From Sympetrum striolatum (taxonomy: Eukaryota > Arthropoda > Insecta > Odonata > Libellulidae): DNA of 64,000 bases. A model generated the notes under the pieces. That model was given only the letters and a program-made list of their open reading frames with translations, did not search any database and was not told the DNA's origin. Shown piece by piece: positions 33,955-45,880 of this stretch. The stretch covers positions 69,072,841 to 69,136,840 of the forward strand of contig OX388349.1 in assembly GCA_947579665.1 (NCBI GenBank), read 5' to 3'. Positions within the stretch are counted from its first letter, which is position 1. The number at the start of each line of letters is the position of its first letter. The position numbers were made by a program, and so were the translations under genes.

Positions 33955-34230
33955 GAGATGAACGGCAGTCCTCTTCCTGATAGCTGACTGACAGAATGAT
34001 GTTTGCTGTTGTATTCCTTTGAGTAACGTGTGGAAGATCTATTCGGCGGAAAGAATTACCGCAACAATATCCGAACTTTGTGATTAAAATCAATATCTCC
34101 GAAAAACACTTATTTGATGTCATGATATTTCTGTTTAAATATATTTACCAGCAAATTTGTGAGATCGAGACAAATTTTTTCGTATGAGTTATGTTGACTA
34201 CCAGGAAATAAATAATGATTGAAAAATATC
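33955..34230 (+). other. B1 3' exon
   Basis: Begins GAGATGAACGGCAGTCCTC, conserved in B2-B4 and recognisable in C copies, with AATAAATAA at 34207 as poly(A) signal. Stops in all frames; 3' UTR. Confidence 0.6.
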
Positions 34231-35555
34231 TTCTCCTTACCTTTTACCTGAATACCCTCGTCTTTAAAATTAATGGAGCCTAAGGTTACATTGCATGAAC
34301 TCCGTAGGTGGAATCTTAATCGTATTATCAGGATCTATGATTTAAGATGGAAAATTCTCGTAATTTCAGTCTTATTCTTCTTTTCGAATAAAGTTTGATA
34401 GTGCTTTGATAGAATATAGAAGTTATAAGACGTGCACCAGAGCTAACGCTTAAAAATAAGTTAAAAAACCTGATGTGGCCAACACATGACTTACTCCATA
34501 TTTATTGAAAACATAAGCCTATAACTTATAAGATTTCAGTTATTAAATAAATAGAAGTTCTATCTATTAGTTATTACAAATCATTTAAAAGGATCACCGT
34601 CTTCCTTTCAATTCTCAACAAATGGTTATTAAATTAACCAACGTATTTAGGGAGGTAATAAATACTATCCTTCTATATCAGTGAATGAATAATGAGTAAT
34701 TGCAATTGTAAAAATTATTAGATAAATCCTGATAATTATTATTAAATTATCAGGATTACTGATAACATTCTAAACGAGATGAAGAGAACAATTACCCCGA
34801 TACACAAGTTCTATATCATTTTGGGGACGACATATCAAGGCATTAGTATGAGAGCCAGTATATATGTGACTTCATTTAAGTGCTAGCAATACGAAGAAAT
34901 ACTTTCTAACATGTTTTCCCTTATAAATGAATTCCCTTAAATAATTTTGATTCTATTTTTGGAAATGTAAAGCTGCAGTTATCAAAAATAAATTGAAAGG
35001 GCAACCTACTTACATCGAATTTCCAATTGGTATCTCAATTCACCAACGTAATTTGTGTGATAATGGATTGTATCCTTCTATAATGGAGGACTTATCGGGG
35101 ATCAACAAGAAAGTGAACATGAATGGAATGATGAGTATTGGGTTCACAAATAACATCTGAAAGATTAATTGATTATTTCTTGATTTTAATATTTTTCATT
35201 TTTAAATATATCTATTTACTTACAATGTAAATGTCTACATGGATTGAAAGGCTACTCAGGAGTAACCTGATCAATCAATCAATAGTTAAAGAATAATCAG
35301 GCAATTAGAAATGATTTGGTATTTTTTAACTCCTTAAATACAACTTTAAATATTTAACGGATCAATTTACTCAGCTCCTAAAAATGGGCCCATATAATCA
35401 ATTTAAGTGAGGAAATTAAATTGGGTACGATTTCAAGTAAATATTAGGTAATGTTTCAAATACATATTGCTGCATCAACGAAAAAGGTGGGTACGAGACT
35501 GGGATAGGTTATGGGCATAAAAGTATTTCTCACCGTTGAGGGAGTGTTTTTCCCC
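34231..35555. repeat. Spacer after B1
   Basis: Includes a ~30-bp solo end of the Y repeat (TGATGTGGCCAACACATGAC, 34471-34490). The start aligns with the post-B sequences at 40010 and 47420. 34600-35400 has no other copy in the window and no recognised gene. Confidence 0.4.
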
Positions 35556-35559
35556 AGAT

Positions 35560-35740
35560 AAATAAGATTTAATTTTCCCTTGGAAAACCTCCAAAATCGG
35601 ACATTCACCACTTCCACACCGAGCCCGCATAAATACGAGATGTTTACCTCAGCAGTCGACGGAAACCAAAGCAAACTAAAATCTTAGCGAAAACATGCTA
35701 GGAACACCGAATTTAAGCCGAAAGTGAGTCCTATATGGAG
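35560..35740 (+). pseudogene. Family B promoter/leader remnant without a gene
   Basis: TGTTTACC 35641-35648, CGGAAACCAAAG 35660-35671, GCGAAAACATGC and CCCTATATGGAGAAG (TATA, about 35731) are all present as in B1. After 35745 the sequence jumps into the flank that elsewhere lies near 43980. The coding exon has been lost, leaving an orphan promoter. Confidence 0.7.
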
Positions 35741-35744
35741 AAGA

Positions 35745-37740
35745 GTCTTTAATAATTATGTCATTCAGAACTTTTATATGAATTTAAAAGCTCTCACATG
35801 TCCGAATTAATTTTTATTTATTTGATGATAATTCAATCAACCAAAATAAAATGCGCTAAGATGTCAAATGTTTAAAATGAATTAAGTTACTCAATACAAA
35901 ACAACGTTTTTACTGACGAGCACAGACGTTTTTCTAAGCTAATTTCATCAGCATAAAAGAAGTCAAATCAAATAAGTGTAAATAATAAAAGTTTCTAAAG
36001 GAAATGGATAAAACATACAGTTTTTAATAAGCACTACTCTTTGTATACATGAAATCAGGAATAAATCTGAGCAACTAAAGTATCTGTTTATGTAGTATGT
36101 GTTCTACATATACAATACAGGAAACATCAATTTATCAATAATAAATAAAATGTATTAATTGGAGGTTATCTCTCGCAAGTGAGCCTACTTCAGAATCGAA
36201 ATACAATAATGCCATATTTATAATACATAGTGGAATTCATATAACTTGTACATACGAACTCAGATTTCCTCGAATATTTTCGATTTTTTGTTGGAATTTG
36301 ATAGGGCCATCATTCATTGGAACTGCATATTTATGAGTCATTTTCTAAAGATCGTAAATATTAATACCATTTCCATTACGAATAGTAAAACCATTTTATA
36401 TAAATGCGGAAGTTAATATTCCTAATAAGGTATTTTTAATAAACTGATTTATTTTTCATCATATCATATAAATTGCTTTTACGTATAAAATTTAAGCATT
36501 TATACTTCCTTTAACTATTTAGAAAACCTAAATGTTATCCTTTAATAAAACTATACCAATCAGAAAATTGAAATGTAAACAAGGAATTTTTAGGTTAACA
36601 TCATAAATATTATTTTTTTACTTATTCTCAATCTCTATTTCAATTTCTAGGAAATAATTAGTATCTAAACTTTTCATATAAGTGTACCTCATCCCTTAAG
36701 CAAAAATCTTTTTGAACCTCCACTTACTGTCACTTCACTTTAGAAAATTTCTGGAAGATTTGCTAAGGAGAAAGGATTCCGCTAGACGAGCAAATATTCC
36801 AAAGATATTCAATTAAGTAACACCATAAGCAAACTAAGCTATTATGGAGGATACACGTATCCTACATCGATCTCACAAAAATGCCTACTTCCATAGCCTT
36901 ATAAACCGTGTACTCCATATCGCTCTATCCACCCAAAAGTTTATTTAAAAACTTTGGATTTATTACATGGACAAAACCAACGGTTTTTCTTTTATTACCA
37001 TTGACAAAATTCTCGAACGCAAGCTGATTAACATCTTAATTAATTGCCATTCGCTGCCCCCAGTCACATATTGAAAGACCGTGGCATGTTGTTCCATCTT
37101 CGTATGATTAAATTTCTTAGAAACTTGAAAGATTTTATAAAATACCAAACGTAATGCCATTTTTTCGCAATAACAAAAATCTAGGTAAATTCGTTTACAA
37201 CCAGAAATACCTTTTGAACCACTATAAGTATGGCTAGTGTTTATAAATTAAATTTTTGACAAGTACCCACCGATTTACGTTAGACATAATTCAATAAATT
37301 TAAACGCACGATCCAACGAGTATTTTAAAACTTTTGAAATAAGCTTGCCTCCGAATATCTTGCAAACTATCTTTTGGAAATAAACAGCATTCCAGCAGCT
37401 TTGGTTCCGAATTCCGGCATTTTGAAACTTAAGACGCTCATTTGTTTTTATTTGAGAAACTAGAAATCACATGTAATTCTGTCTCCCCGAATTTTCACTC
37501 GACGAACAATCACATTTTACCCCTTTCCTCCCCGATCTTACAAATAGTATTTCCTCTACCCACATTTACACTAGAACTCCTGTACCTGATTCTCATAAAC
37601 TTCCTCTCCATTCACGTACCACCTAAGTAATTTAAATAAAGGTATTTCCCACTCATGATAAAGTGATTTTTCCGAGATGATTTAGATTTAATTTTCCTTA
37701 TTTTCGTATGATTACCCTCAAAATCGGACCACTTCCACAC
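35745..37740. repeat. Spacer upstream of B2
   Basis: Aligns with 43980-45500 (before B3) and 60690-62150 (before B4). The blocks include TTATCTCTCGCAAGTGAGCC and the ATGGAGGATACACGTATCC segment. Open frames such as 36963-37160 reverse and 37442-37630 are not maintained in both other copies. Confidence 0.55.
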
Positions 37741-37757
37741 CGAGCTCGAATAAATTT

Positions 37758-37860
37758 GATATGTTTACCTCTGCGGTCAACGGAAACCAAAGAAAACCAC
37801 AAGTTTAGAAAAACAAGCCCGGGACAAAGAATTTAAGCCAAAATGGAGCCCTATATGAAG
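37758..37860 (+). promoter_or_regulatory. B2 promoter, shared module
   Basis: TGTTTACC 37762-37769, CGGAAACCAAAG 37781-37792, AGAAAAACAAGCCCG from 37808, and CCCTATATGAAG from about 37849. All boxes match B3 and B4, so the chimeric frame downstream could be transcribed. Confidence 0.6.
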
Positions 37861-37934
37861 TAGTCCAACATCGATCACCGTACTGTCAAGTTTTTCGTTG
37901 CTGTTTGAGAGATTTGAAGAAGACATCGCCCAGA

Positions 37935-38303
37935 ATGAGGACCTTCCTGATCATCGCAGTCGTGTTCGCCGTGCTCGCACTGTCGTGGGCACAGCAACCG
38001 GAAGGAAAATTGGTGGCGAGATGTGGAGATGATGACACCTTCCCCGGGGATTTCAGGTTTGATAGCAGCGTTACGGCAATGATAGAGTCCCCTGGTTGGA
38101 ATTCACTACAGATGAGACGATCTGAATTTCGTCGGAAAAATTTCGAAAAGTTCATTCGTTCAGAATTTATAGACGAAGTAAGTGAAATGTTAGTGCCAGT
38201 AAGGAGCGAACGCGATCTCCGAGAGGCATCGGCGAAGCGTTATAGGGAAGTCAACTCAAGGACGGATAATTACTTTTGGTCGTTTTTACCCCAGGCAATT
38301 TGA
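37935..38303 (+). pseudogene. B2: family B signal peptide fused to a LINE tail
   Basis: The signal peptide MRTFLIIAVVFAVLALSWAQ and QPEG match B3, then the frame runs into the 3' end of a non-LTR retrotransposon inserted at about 38007. The fusion stays open for 122 codons to TGA at 38301-38303. The fused part reads GWNSLQMRRSEFRRKNFEKF and ends DNYFWSFLPQAI. This matches the C-terminal end of CR1/Jockey-type ORF2 proteins (a W..L..RR motif, then YF..SF.P..I). The mature peptide is displaced: its 3' half (TTCAAGAAAACTTTAAAG, then AAACACATTC) survives at 38396-38456 outside the frame, and about 32 nt including LEER are lost. Best read as a disrupted gene. If expressed, it would secrete a basic 100-residue LINE-derived protein. 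Confidence 0.75.
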
Positions 38304-38395
38304 GATGCTAATAGGGATAAGTGAATAATGGTGGTGCATTACACCCCCTGCCATACACCTCTGGCAGCTCCCGGGGTACATATCTAAATCTATAT
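38007..38395 (+). mobile_element. 3' end of a CR1-like LINE inside B2
   Basis: Carries the last ~100 codons of ORF2 and a 92-bp 3' UTR with GGTGGTGCATTACACC, CTCCCGGGGTAC and a short TCTAAATCTATATC-type repeat terminus. It is 5'-truncated. No clear target duplication is visible, because part of the target was lost. Confidence 0.7.
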
Positions 38396-38456
38396 CTTCA
38401 AGAAAACTTTAAAGTTAGGAAAACACATTCTTAGCTGCAGAGACGATGATGAATAG
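38396..38456 (+). pseudogene. Stranded 3' half of B2 mature region
   Basis: Matches the end of B3 (CTTCAAGAAA...AAACACATTC..., then GACGATGATGAATAG), with changes in the part corresponding to the acidic tail. It is separated from its signal peptide by the LINE. Confidence 0.75.
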
Positions 38457-39751
38457 TTAAAGTAATCTTTCCTAGTGCTCATATTTTTTAGAATGATAAC
38501 TTGGTGCCAAAAGTGGAGGTAACATTTTCCGTCATAGCAGATTTTGAGTTCCCAGACCGGAAATAATTTTGCATACATTTAATGGTCTAAATTTTCACAA
38601 GAAATCCAAAGGTTAGCCTACATCACCTGTTTACTAAGAATTTCGCATTATTTGACGAATCGCGGAATTTTCAATTATGAAATCGCACGACGATTATGAT
38701 AATGTGTTTTTCAACCAGCGTAAACTATAATTTCATTGTGATTTAGTCATACATACATGCATACATCGAAATAATTAAAAAAGGACGTTTCCTAAGATAT
38801 CATACAGTGATTCATTAGTGAGTTTTCTGCATTGAAAATTAATAGAAAAAACTTCTAAACACTTATAAAATTAAAAAAATATTTAAATACTAGGAAATTG
38901 GCTTACAATTCACCGAGTAACAAATGTTGGTAAATTATACTATTTTCTTTCTATCTATTCCTACACATATTTATTGCTAAAATCACAATTACATTGTAAT
39001 TATATATTGTGTACAAAAATAGATATAAACTAAAAAATAAAGGTAATAAGGCAACACATTAATATTTTAGATATCAATCTATGATTCCTAAAGTATTTCT
39101 TATGTTATTAACATAAGAAATTATGTAACTGTATATCAAAATTTACAGTAACATAAAGAACAGTATATTTCGAAACAATAATAAACAAATACCATTAAAA
39201 CCAAATTCTAATATTTTCATCCTTATTATTGAATTGCTAGGTAAATTAATCATGTTTATCAGGCTGTTTGAGTTATTTAGAATTTATTAACAATCCTTCC
39301 AAATTTATTTTTTAACATCATTATAAGGTAGGAAAACAATATAGTCTTGTTACTGAAGTCAATGCGTTAGTTATTTATCTAATTCTCTAGTACTTATGAT
39401 TGAAGTACTTATGTGTGGAAATTTTATGACGCCTAAAGTTTTCAGTTGTCAGAATACCTTATGTTCTTTATGTTTTCTGAAACTCCAGTTGTTCATTTAC
39501 ATTGAGGTTATTTTCATCTTAACAATATTTTAAGAAGCGACGGCCATTTTTGTTTTATTATGACGGTTAATACTTTATCTCTTGTTTATTATTTATTATC
39601 AGAAAATGTAATAGAATACATATATATTTATAAGATATCATCCTTACATATGCTCAGTTATGAATCACCCTTAAGATTAAATTTAATTTATGAACATTCT
39701 AAGATTCAGTTGCTTGAAGATAATGCATTATTTCTATTTTTAACTATTTAG

Positions 39752-40015
39752 GAAATGAAGGGCACTCCTCTGCCTGATACCTGACTGACCGACTGATGTT
39801 TGCTGTTGTATTCCTTGGATTTACGTGTGGAAGATCTAATCTGCGGATGGAATTACCGGAACGATATTCAAACTTTGGGAATAAAATTCATATCTCCGGA
39901 ATAATACTTCTTCGATGTCATGATATTCCAATACAAATACATTTACTATGAAACATGTGATATCGAAACAAATTTATTCATGTGAGTTATGTTATTTACC
40001 AGAAAATAAATAATC
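39752..40015 (+). other. B2 3' exon relic
   Basis: Acceptor-like ACTATTTAG (ending about 39751), then GAAATGAAGGGCACTCC. AATAAATAA poly(A) signal at 40005. Same arrangement as in B1, B3 and B4. Confidence 0.5.
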
Positions 40016-41985
40016 AGTGAAAAATATATTCCCTTTTCCTTTAACCTGAATATCCTCGCCAATAACATTAATGCAGCCGAATAATACAATAGATGAACTC
40101 CGTAGCGGGAATCAAAATGGTATTATCAGGATCTTAGATTTAAGATGGAAAATTTTCGTAATTTTATAGCTTTTGTCCTATTCGGACAAGCTTTCATAGT
40201 GCTTTGATAGTAGATAGAAGTTTAGAGGGGTGCACCAAAGCTATCGTCAAAGCAAACAGTTACAAAGTTGACGTTAACGCTATGTAAAGTCCTAAGCTAA
40301 GGGTACCACTATTCAAGCCCACGGAAAGTATAAGTCTTCCTGAGAAAAAATACTCTTAACGTAAACGACTTGTAAATAGGGTATTGAAGCAACACATGTA
40401 TGGGCAACTCGAGTATTCATTCGAGATTATGTGCTTCTATAAAAATATCTCTTATAGTATGTGGTAAAATTCACGGAGTTGGCCGATGTGATGCGGAAAT
40501 CAAACTTCATAATAAAGGAAGAGAGATACTTTTCTTGAAGAATTTATTTCGAGACTCCTGGTTTCAGCACGTAAATACCATCATCAGATCTCCAGCAAAG
40601 ATTTGGCTTGGTATCCTGTACTGGCATTCACAGCTACCAGGCCAAATTTTTGATTGAGATCATTAACCTGGTGAAACCGGTAATCTCCAAGTACCTAAGT
40701 GATTTGTCGTAGATCAATTTATGTACATTTGATCCTTAAGGAACTCGATTATTTTTGTAATTTTTTTCCATTTCATAAACTTATTAACATATGTTTATTA
40801 CCATCCCGTTAAAGTATTTTTTTTTAATAATTCATTTCCCAATATATAGAAGTACATGAGAGAGTATAAGTAATTCATGAGCAATATTCGGTTCAGTGCC
40901 GAAAAATGATACTTATGATTCTACTATTTAATATTCAGGAGATGAAGGGTTATCCTTTCCTCTGACTGATACCTGACTGACTGGCTTACGCTTGTTTCTG
41001 CATTCCTCTGCGTTACGTCTGTATGATCTAATCGGCGGAAGGAAGAAAATGTATTAATATAATCTTTCCAAGGGACAGATTTAGGATGGATTATTTAGCC
41101 AGAAGAAATGAGTGATTAACCGAAAGAGCAGTCGTTACTATATAGTTGGAGATAATGGTACACATTGGTATTATGTTATCCTCTATAAAGTTAATTCATT
41201 ACTATTCTACTACTATTTAAGACTACAGCAGTTTTTAACTGAGTGTAGCAGAATGTGTACGGAATACGAAGCTGTAACTTACTGAAGAAATAAATTACGA
41301 TATTATTAAACTTTTAGTTCTTTTTTTTACCATTGCCTCGATTCAGAAATATGCAGCTTCTTAGATAGAGTTTTAATGCAGGTTTGATAGCCACATGGTG
41401 AGAGGTGTTATAGGGATCATTATATTTCCAAAACATTTTACTTGAATATAGCCAAAATCATTTCATGAGATAAGAGAGTGCAAAATGATTGATATTCGTC
41501 ACTTCTCATAATAAAATATTATGTTCCTTGCATAGAGTATTAATATAGTCTTCCCTATAAACCGCTTTGGATATTTGAACTTCTAAATTTACCTTTCTTA
41601 CTTCTTTTATTTTTTATATATAATTATATAAATATTGATAATATAATTACACAACTATGGATTGAAGAAATTTTATGATATGCGATGTTAAAAATATATG
41701 TTAGGTCTAATCGGAAGTTTTATTTAAACCAAAATGTAAATCTAAACAAATTCAACTATATTTAACTTGAATATTTAGAATTGAGAAACAGAAACTATTT
41801 TTGAAATTCCCTCTGCAAGTATACTAAGAAGAAAAAAAATTCTTTCGAAATATTGTAGCTGTAGCAAGCCACTTTTGTTAGTTTAACCAACATTAATATA
41901 CCATTAGGTAATTTTTAGGAATCGAAAGCATAACTCTCATATTTTTCGTAAATCAAGCCCTAAGACAACCACATCCATATTAAAT
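40016..41985. repeat. Spacer between B2 and C4
   Basis: Contains the uninterrupted Helitron H2 target (40679-40690). A second, C-type 3' exon copy starts at 40939 (ATATTCAG|GAGATGAAGGGTTATCC) with AATAAA at 41289-41294 but has no coding exon before it, suggesting an earlier C gene was lost. The 85-codon frame at 40400 also exists at 47816 but most differences change amino acids. Confidence 0.5.
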
Positions 41986-42085
41986 TACGATGTTTACCTA
42001 TCCTCAAAAAGGAAACCAAAGCCAACCGCATTTTAAGAAAAAACAAGCCAAAAAAACAAAATCCAAGCATTAAAAAAAATATTTT
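41985..42085 (+). promoter_or_regulatory. C4 promoter, shared module
   Basis: TGTTTACC 41991-41998, AGGAAACCAAAG 42010-42021 (first base changed from C), and AAGAAAAAACAAGCC from about 42033. Confidence 0.5.
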
Positions 42086-42164
42086 TTCATTAATCCTGCA
42101 TCGTGATCCTAGTTGTTCAATCTGTAACAGATACAGCGATTGCTCTCGATAGATATTAAGCAAT

Positions 42165-42315
42165 AGTAGGGCCATTTACGCATTACTGTTGCGCTGGCTG
42201 TGATCGCACTTGCGTTTGCCCAGAAGTGGAAATATCCGCAAGAGGAAGGTGAAACGGAAGACTATCCTCTGATTTTAAGGAAAGATCTTCGGGATCCCTT
42301 GTGAAAGGGTGGTAA
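42165..42315 (+). pseudogene. C4: family C peptide pseudogene
   Basis: The start codon position reads AGT. One base is gained or lost in the signal peptide (ATTTACGCATTACTG), and the LEER codons are altered (ATTTTAAGGAAAG). The propiece (AAATATCCGCAAGAGGAAGG) is well kept. It ends with the typical GGGTGGTAA and overlapping donor. The 3' exon at 43219 is intact, so only the coding part has decayed. Confidence 0.8.
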
Positions 42316-43218
42316 GAACTCTTCTACGGTTAAGGACAGGCGTAAGTAATGTTTGGGTGCTTAAGAATGTAAAGATTGAGTTTGATAGCTGCTAGGCTGT
42401 AATAATGGCAGTAATTTTCTGTCCAAAATGGAAAGAAAATTTTTTGTGCTCTGTTCTCTATCACGAAGGCACCTATTAAAATGAATTGGTATGTGTATAC
42501 CATACGGGAAAATATAATATGCAGTTGCGACACTAGCGCAAATATAAGAGGAAACTCAATATTGTATGAAAGTTTCTCAAATAGGAACTAAGCCAATTTA
42601 AACTATCGTCTAAATCTTACGAAACTAAATTAGAAGTCCTCAACTCATTCATCGTTAAACCTGTGTATAGGCGAAGTAACTGTTGAAAATGTATTTCCAC
42701 AAAACCACTGAGTTACTTGAACCAGTCTCCTTCTAATTCTCTAGAAAACCAATGGAACAAACAATGATAGATTGCTTCCTTTGATTTAATTCACTTTAAA
42801 CTTTTAAATTCTTTCAAATTCTTCAGAGTTTAACATTTTGGCAAATAATCAATTCGTATATTTATCGTTTTATAAACAAGAGGATGAAATTTAAATTTTG
42901 CCAAATTTGCTTTCCTACGGGAATGAGCAAATAATTTTCATTAACAATGATCTTAAATATTCAGCAAGTACCTAACTGAGTTGTCTTAAGAGAATTTATG
43001 AACATTTAATCCTCAAAGATTAAATTAAGGTTTCTAAAGTGATTTACCATTTCAAATAATTATGAACGTATATTTATTACCATTGCAGCAAAGTATTTTA
43101 TTAAAATAATTCATTTTCCATTATATAGAAGTACATTAGAGAGGATGAGTAATTCATTAGCATTATCCGGTTCAGTCCCTTAAAAATGATACTTATCTTT
43201 CTATTTTTTAATATTCAG

Positions 43219-43575
43219 GAGTTGAAGGGTATTCCACTCCTCTGCCTGATACTGGACTGACCGACTGATGCTTGCTTCTGCATTCCTTTGCGTTACTTCT
43301 GTAAGATCTAATCGGCGGAAGGAAGTAAATGTATCAAAATTGTTTGCCAAGAGACAGATTTAGGATGGATTATTTAGAAAGAAGAAATGAGTCACTAACA
43401 GAAATAGCTGTTGTTACTACATTGGTGGAGATAATGCTACACATTTAAAGCATGTAATCCTCTATAAAATTAATTCATTCCAAATCCAGAACTATTTAAA
43501 ACAACAGCTGGTTTTTACTAAGCATATCAGAATATGTATGGAATATGAAGCTGTAACTTGCTGAAGAAATAAATG
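43219..43575 (+). other. C4 3' exon relic
   Basis: ATATTCAG acceptor ends at 43218. The exon begins GAGTTGAAGGGTATTCC and has AATAAA at 43568-43573. Homologous to the B 3' exons (GGAAGATCTAATCGGCGGA region shared). Confidence 0.55.
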
Positions 43576-45535
43576 ATATTTTAATAAAATTTTTCGTAAT
43601 TTTTTAACCCCTTTTTCCTCGATTAATGAACTACGCGGATTCTCAGATAGATTTTTCATGCCCGTCATGATTAGAGGTGTAATACGGATCATTCTATTTC
43701 CAAGCATTTTACTTCGAATAGCCAAAATCATTTTATGAGAAAAGACAGTGCAAAAAGTCTCATAATCGATGTAAGTCACTTATCATAATAATAAATTTTG
43801 TTGGTTGTATAGAGTCCTATGAGTGCTCTCATAATAATTTAAGGAGAAGTGTAAATTGATCTGGTCCCCGCAAGTACAACTAAAGTTGGAATCAAGCCAG
43901 ATTTGAGTCATGGGTACTAAAATATGAACAGGTCCCAAAACTATTCATTATAAATATTATTTAATTTGAGGAGTATTTAATAATTATGTCATTCAGAATC
44001 TATATAAAAAGATTTAGTGCTCTCACATGTGCGTCTTAATTTTTATTTATTTGGCGAATCATTCGATCAACCAAAATAAAATGCGATCAAATGACACATT
44101 TTTAAAATGAATTTTGGCACAATACCAATTATTATTGAAATGTAAACAAATAATTTTGAGGAGTGGTATGATAAACGTTTTTACGGACGAGCACAGACGT
44201 TTTTTCATGCTAATTTCATTAGTATAAGAGAAGCCACATAAAATTAGTATAAATGGTAAAAGTTTCTAAGGGAAAGAGATAAAACGTACAGTTTGTAATA
44301 ATCATTATTCCTTATATATATGGGAATAAATCTGAACAACTAAAGTATCATTTTGTGTAGTACGTTTTCTACATAAGCAATTCGAGAAACTTCATTTCAT
44401 AAATAATAAATGAAATAAATTAGTTAGAGATTATCTCTCGCAAGTGAGCCTACTTCAGAATCGAAATATTGAGGTATTTATATAGTTTGTATCCACGAAC
44501 TCAATTTTCCTCGTATATTTGCGATACTTTGTCCTAATTTATCAAAATATAATAAAATAGAATGCAATTTAATGTTATACTATTCCAAAGAGAATCAATT
44601 AGATAATACCATAGGCAAGCTAAGCTAATATGGAGGATACACGTATCCTATCATCGATCTCACAGAAATGCCTACTTCCATTGCCTTAAACACCGTGTAA
44701 TCCATATCGCTCTATCACCCCAAAAGTTTATTTAGGAGCATTGGATTTAATACTTAGTAAATACCAACGGTTTTTCTTTTAGTAGCATTAACATAATTAT
44801 TAAACGCAAGCAGATTAACATATTAATTAATTGCCACCCGCGGCCATCTGTCACAATTTGTAAGACCATGTCATGTTGTTCAATCTTCGTAGGTTATAAT
44901 TTCTTATAAGCTAGGAGAGCTTTTTAAAATGCTGAACCTTATCCAATTTTTTTACAATAACAGAAATCTAGGAACATTCTTCTACAACCAGAAATAACTT
45001 TTGAACCACTATTTGTATGGCTAGTGCTTATAAATTCAATTTTTTTAAGTACCTACCTATTTATGTTAGACATACTTCAAGTTATTTTAACTCACGATCA
45101 AACGAGTATTTTAAAACATGTGAAATACGTCTTCATCAGAAAATTTTGCAAACCATCTTCTGGAAATAAACAGCATTCGAGCAGCTTTGGTTCCAAATTC
45201 CTGCATTTTGAAACTAAAGACGCTCCTTTGTTTTTATTAGAGAAACTATAAATAACATGAAATTCTGTCTTCCCGAATTTACACTCAACGAACAATCACA
45301 TTTTACCCCGTTCCTCCTCGATCTTACAAATAGTATTTCCTCTAACCCATTTACACTCGAACTCCTGTACCTGATTCTCTTTAACTCCCTCTCCATTCAC
45401 GTACCACCTAAGTAATTTAAATGAAAGTATTTCCCATCCAGGATAAAGTGATTTTTTCGAAATGATAAAGATATAATTTTCCTTATTTTCGTATGCTCAC
45501 CTTAAAAATCGGACCACTTCCACAACGAGCTCAAA
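43576..45535. repeat. Spacer between C4 and B3
   Basis: Duplicon sequence shared with 30996-32155, 35745-37740 and 60220-62180. No gene recognised. Confidence 0.55.
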
Positions 45536-45539
45536 AATT

Positions 45540-45650
45540 AGAAATGTTTACCTCTGCGGTCAACGGAATCCATAGAAAACCACAAGTTTAGAAAAACAAG
45601 CCCGGAGCAGAGAATTTAAGACGAAAGTGAGCCCTATATAAAGTAGTCCA
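45540..45650 (+). promoter_or_regulatory. B3 promoter, shared module
   Basis: TGTTTACC 45545-45552. The second box is changed (CGGAATCCATAG, 45564-45575, versus CGGAAACCAAAG). AGAAAAACAAGCCCGG from 45590. A perfect TATATAAAG at 45635-45643 replaces the weaker TATATGAAG, 75 bp before the ATG. Confidence 0.6.
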
Positions 45651-45717
45651 ACATCGATCACCCAGTCGTCAAGTTTGTCGTTACTGTTTGAGAGATTTGA
45701 AGAAGACATCGCCCAAA

Positions 45718-45879
45718 ATGAGGACCTTCCTGATCTTTGCAGTCGTGTTCGCCGTGCTCGCACTGTCGTGGGCACAGCAACCGGAAGGAGATGAAGAATT
45801 GGAGGAGAGATTTGGCAAGCTCTTCAAGAAAGTTTTAAAGTTGGGAAAACACATTCCTGGCCAAGACGACGATGATTAG
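45718..45879 (+). CDS. B3: family B cationic amphipathic peptide precursor
   Basis: 53 residues. The signal peptide is MRTFLIFAVVFAVLALSWA, the short acidic propiece QQPEGDEELEER, the mature core FGKLFKKVLKLGKHIPG (identical to B1), and the tail QDDDD. Two Lys pairs and the Leu/Val/Phe residues give an amphipathic helix of about +5 to +6 charge, followed by a Gly before the acidic tail. The frame is also open upstream (an ATG at 45688), but that stretch is the conserved 5' leader; the ATG at 45718 starts a canonical signal peptide. The stop is followed by T|GTAAGT. The promoter has the best TATA box of the family but a mutated CGGAAACC box. Identity of the mature peptide in B1 and B3, despite a different B1 propiece, argues for selection on it. 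Antimicrobial/cytolytic role inferred. Confidence 0.87.
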   Translation: MRTFLIFAVVFAVLALSWAQQPEGDEELEERFGKLFKKVLKLGKHIPGQDDDD

Positions 45880-45880
45880 T

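Noticed and set aside
40400..40657. 85-codon frame repeated at 47816-48073
   Set aside because: The copies are ~90% identical in DNA, but most differences change the amino acid (about 17 of 85 residues), the opposite of constraint. The related sequence near 24300 has no such frame.
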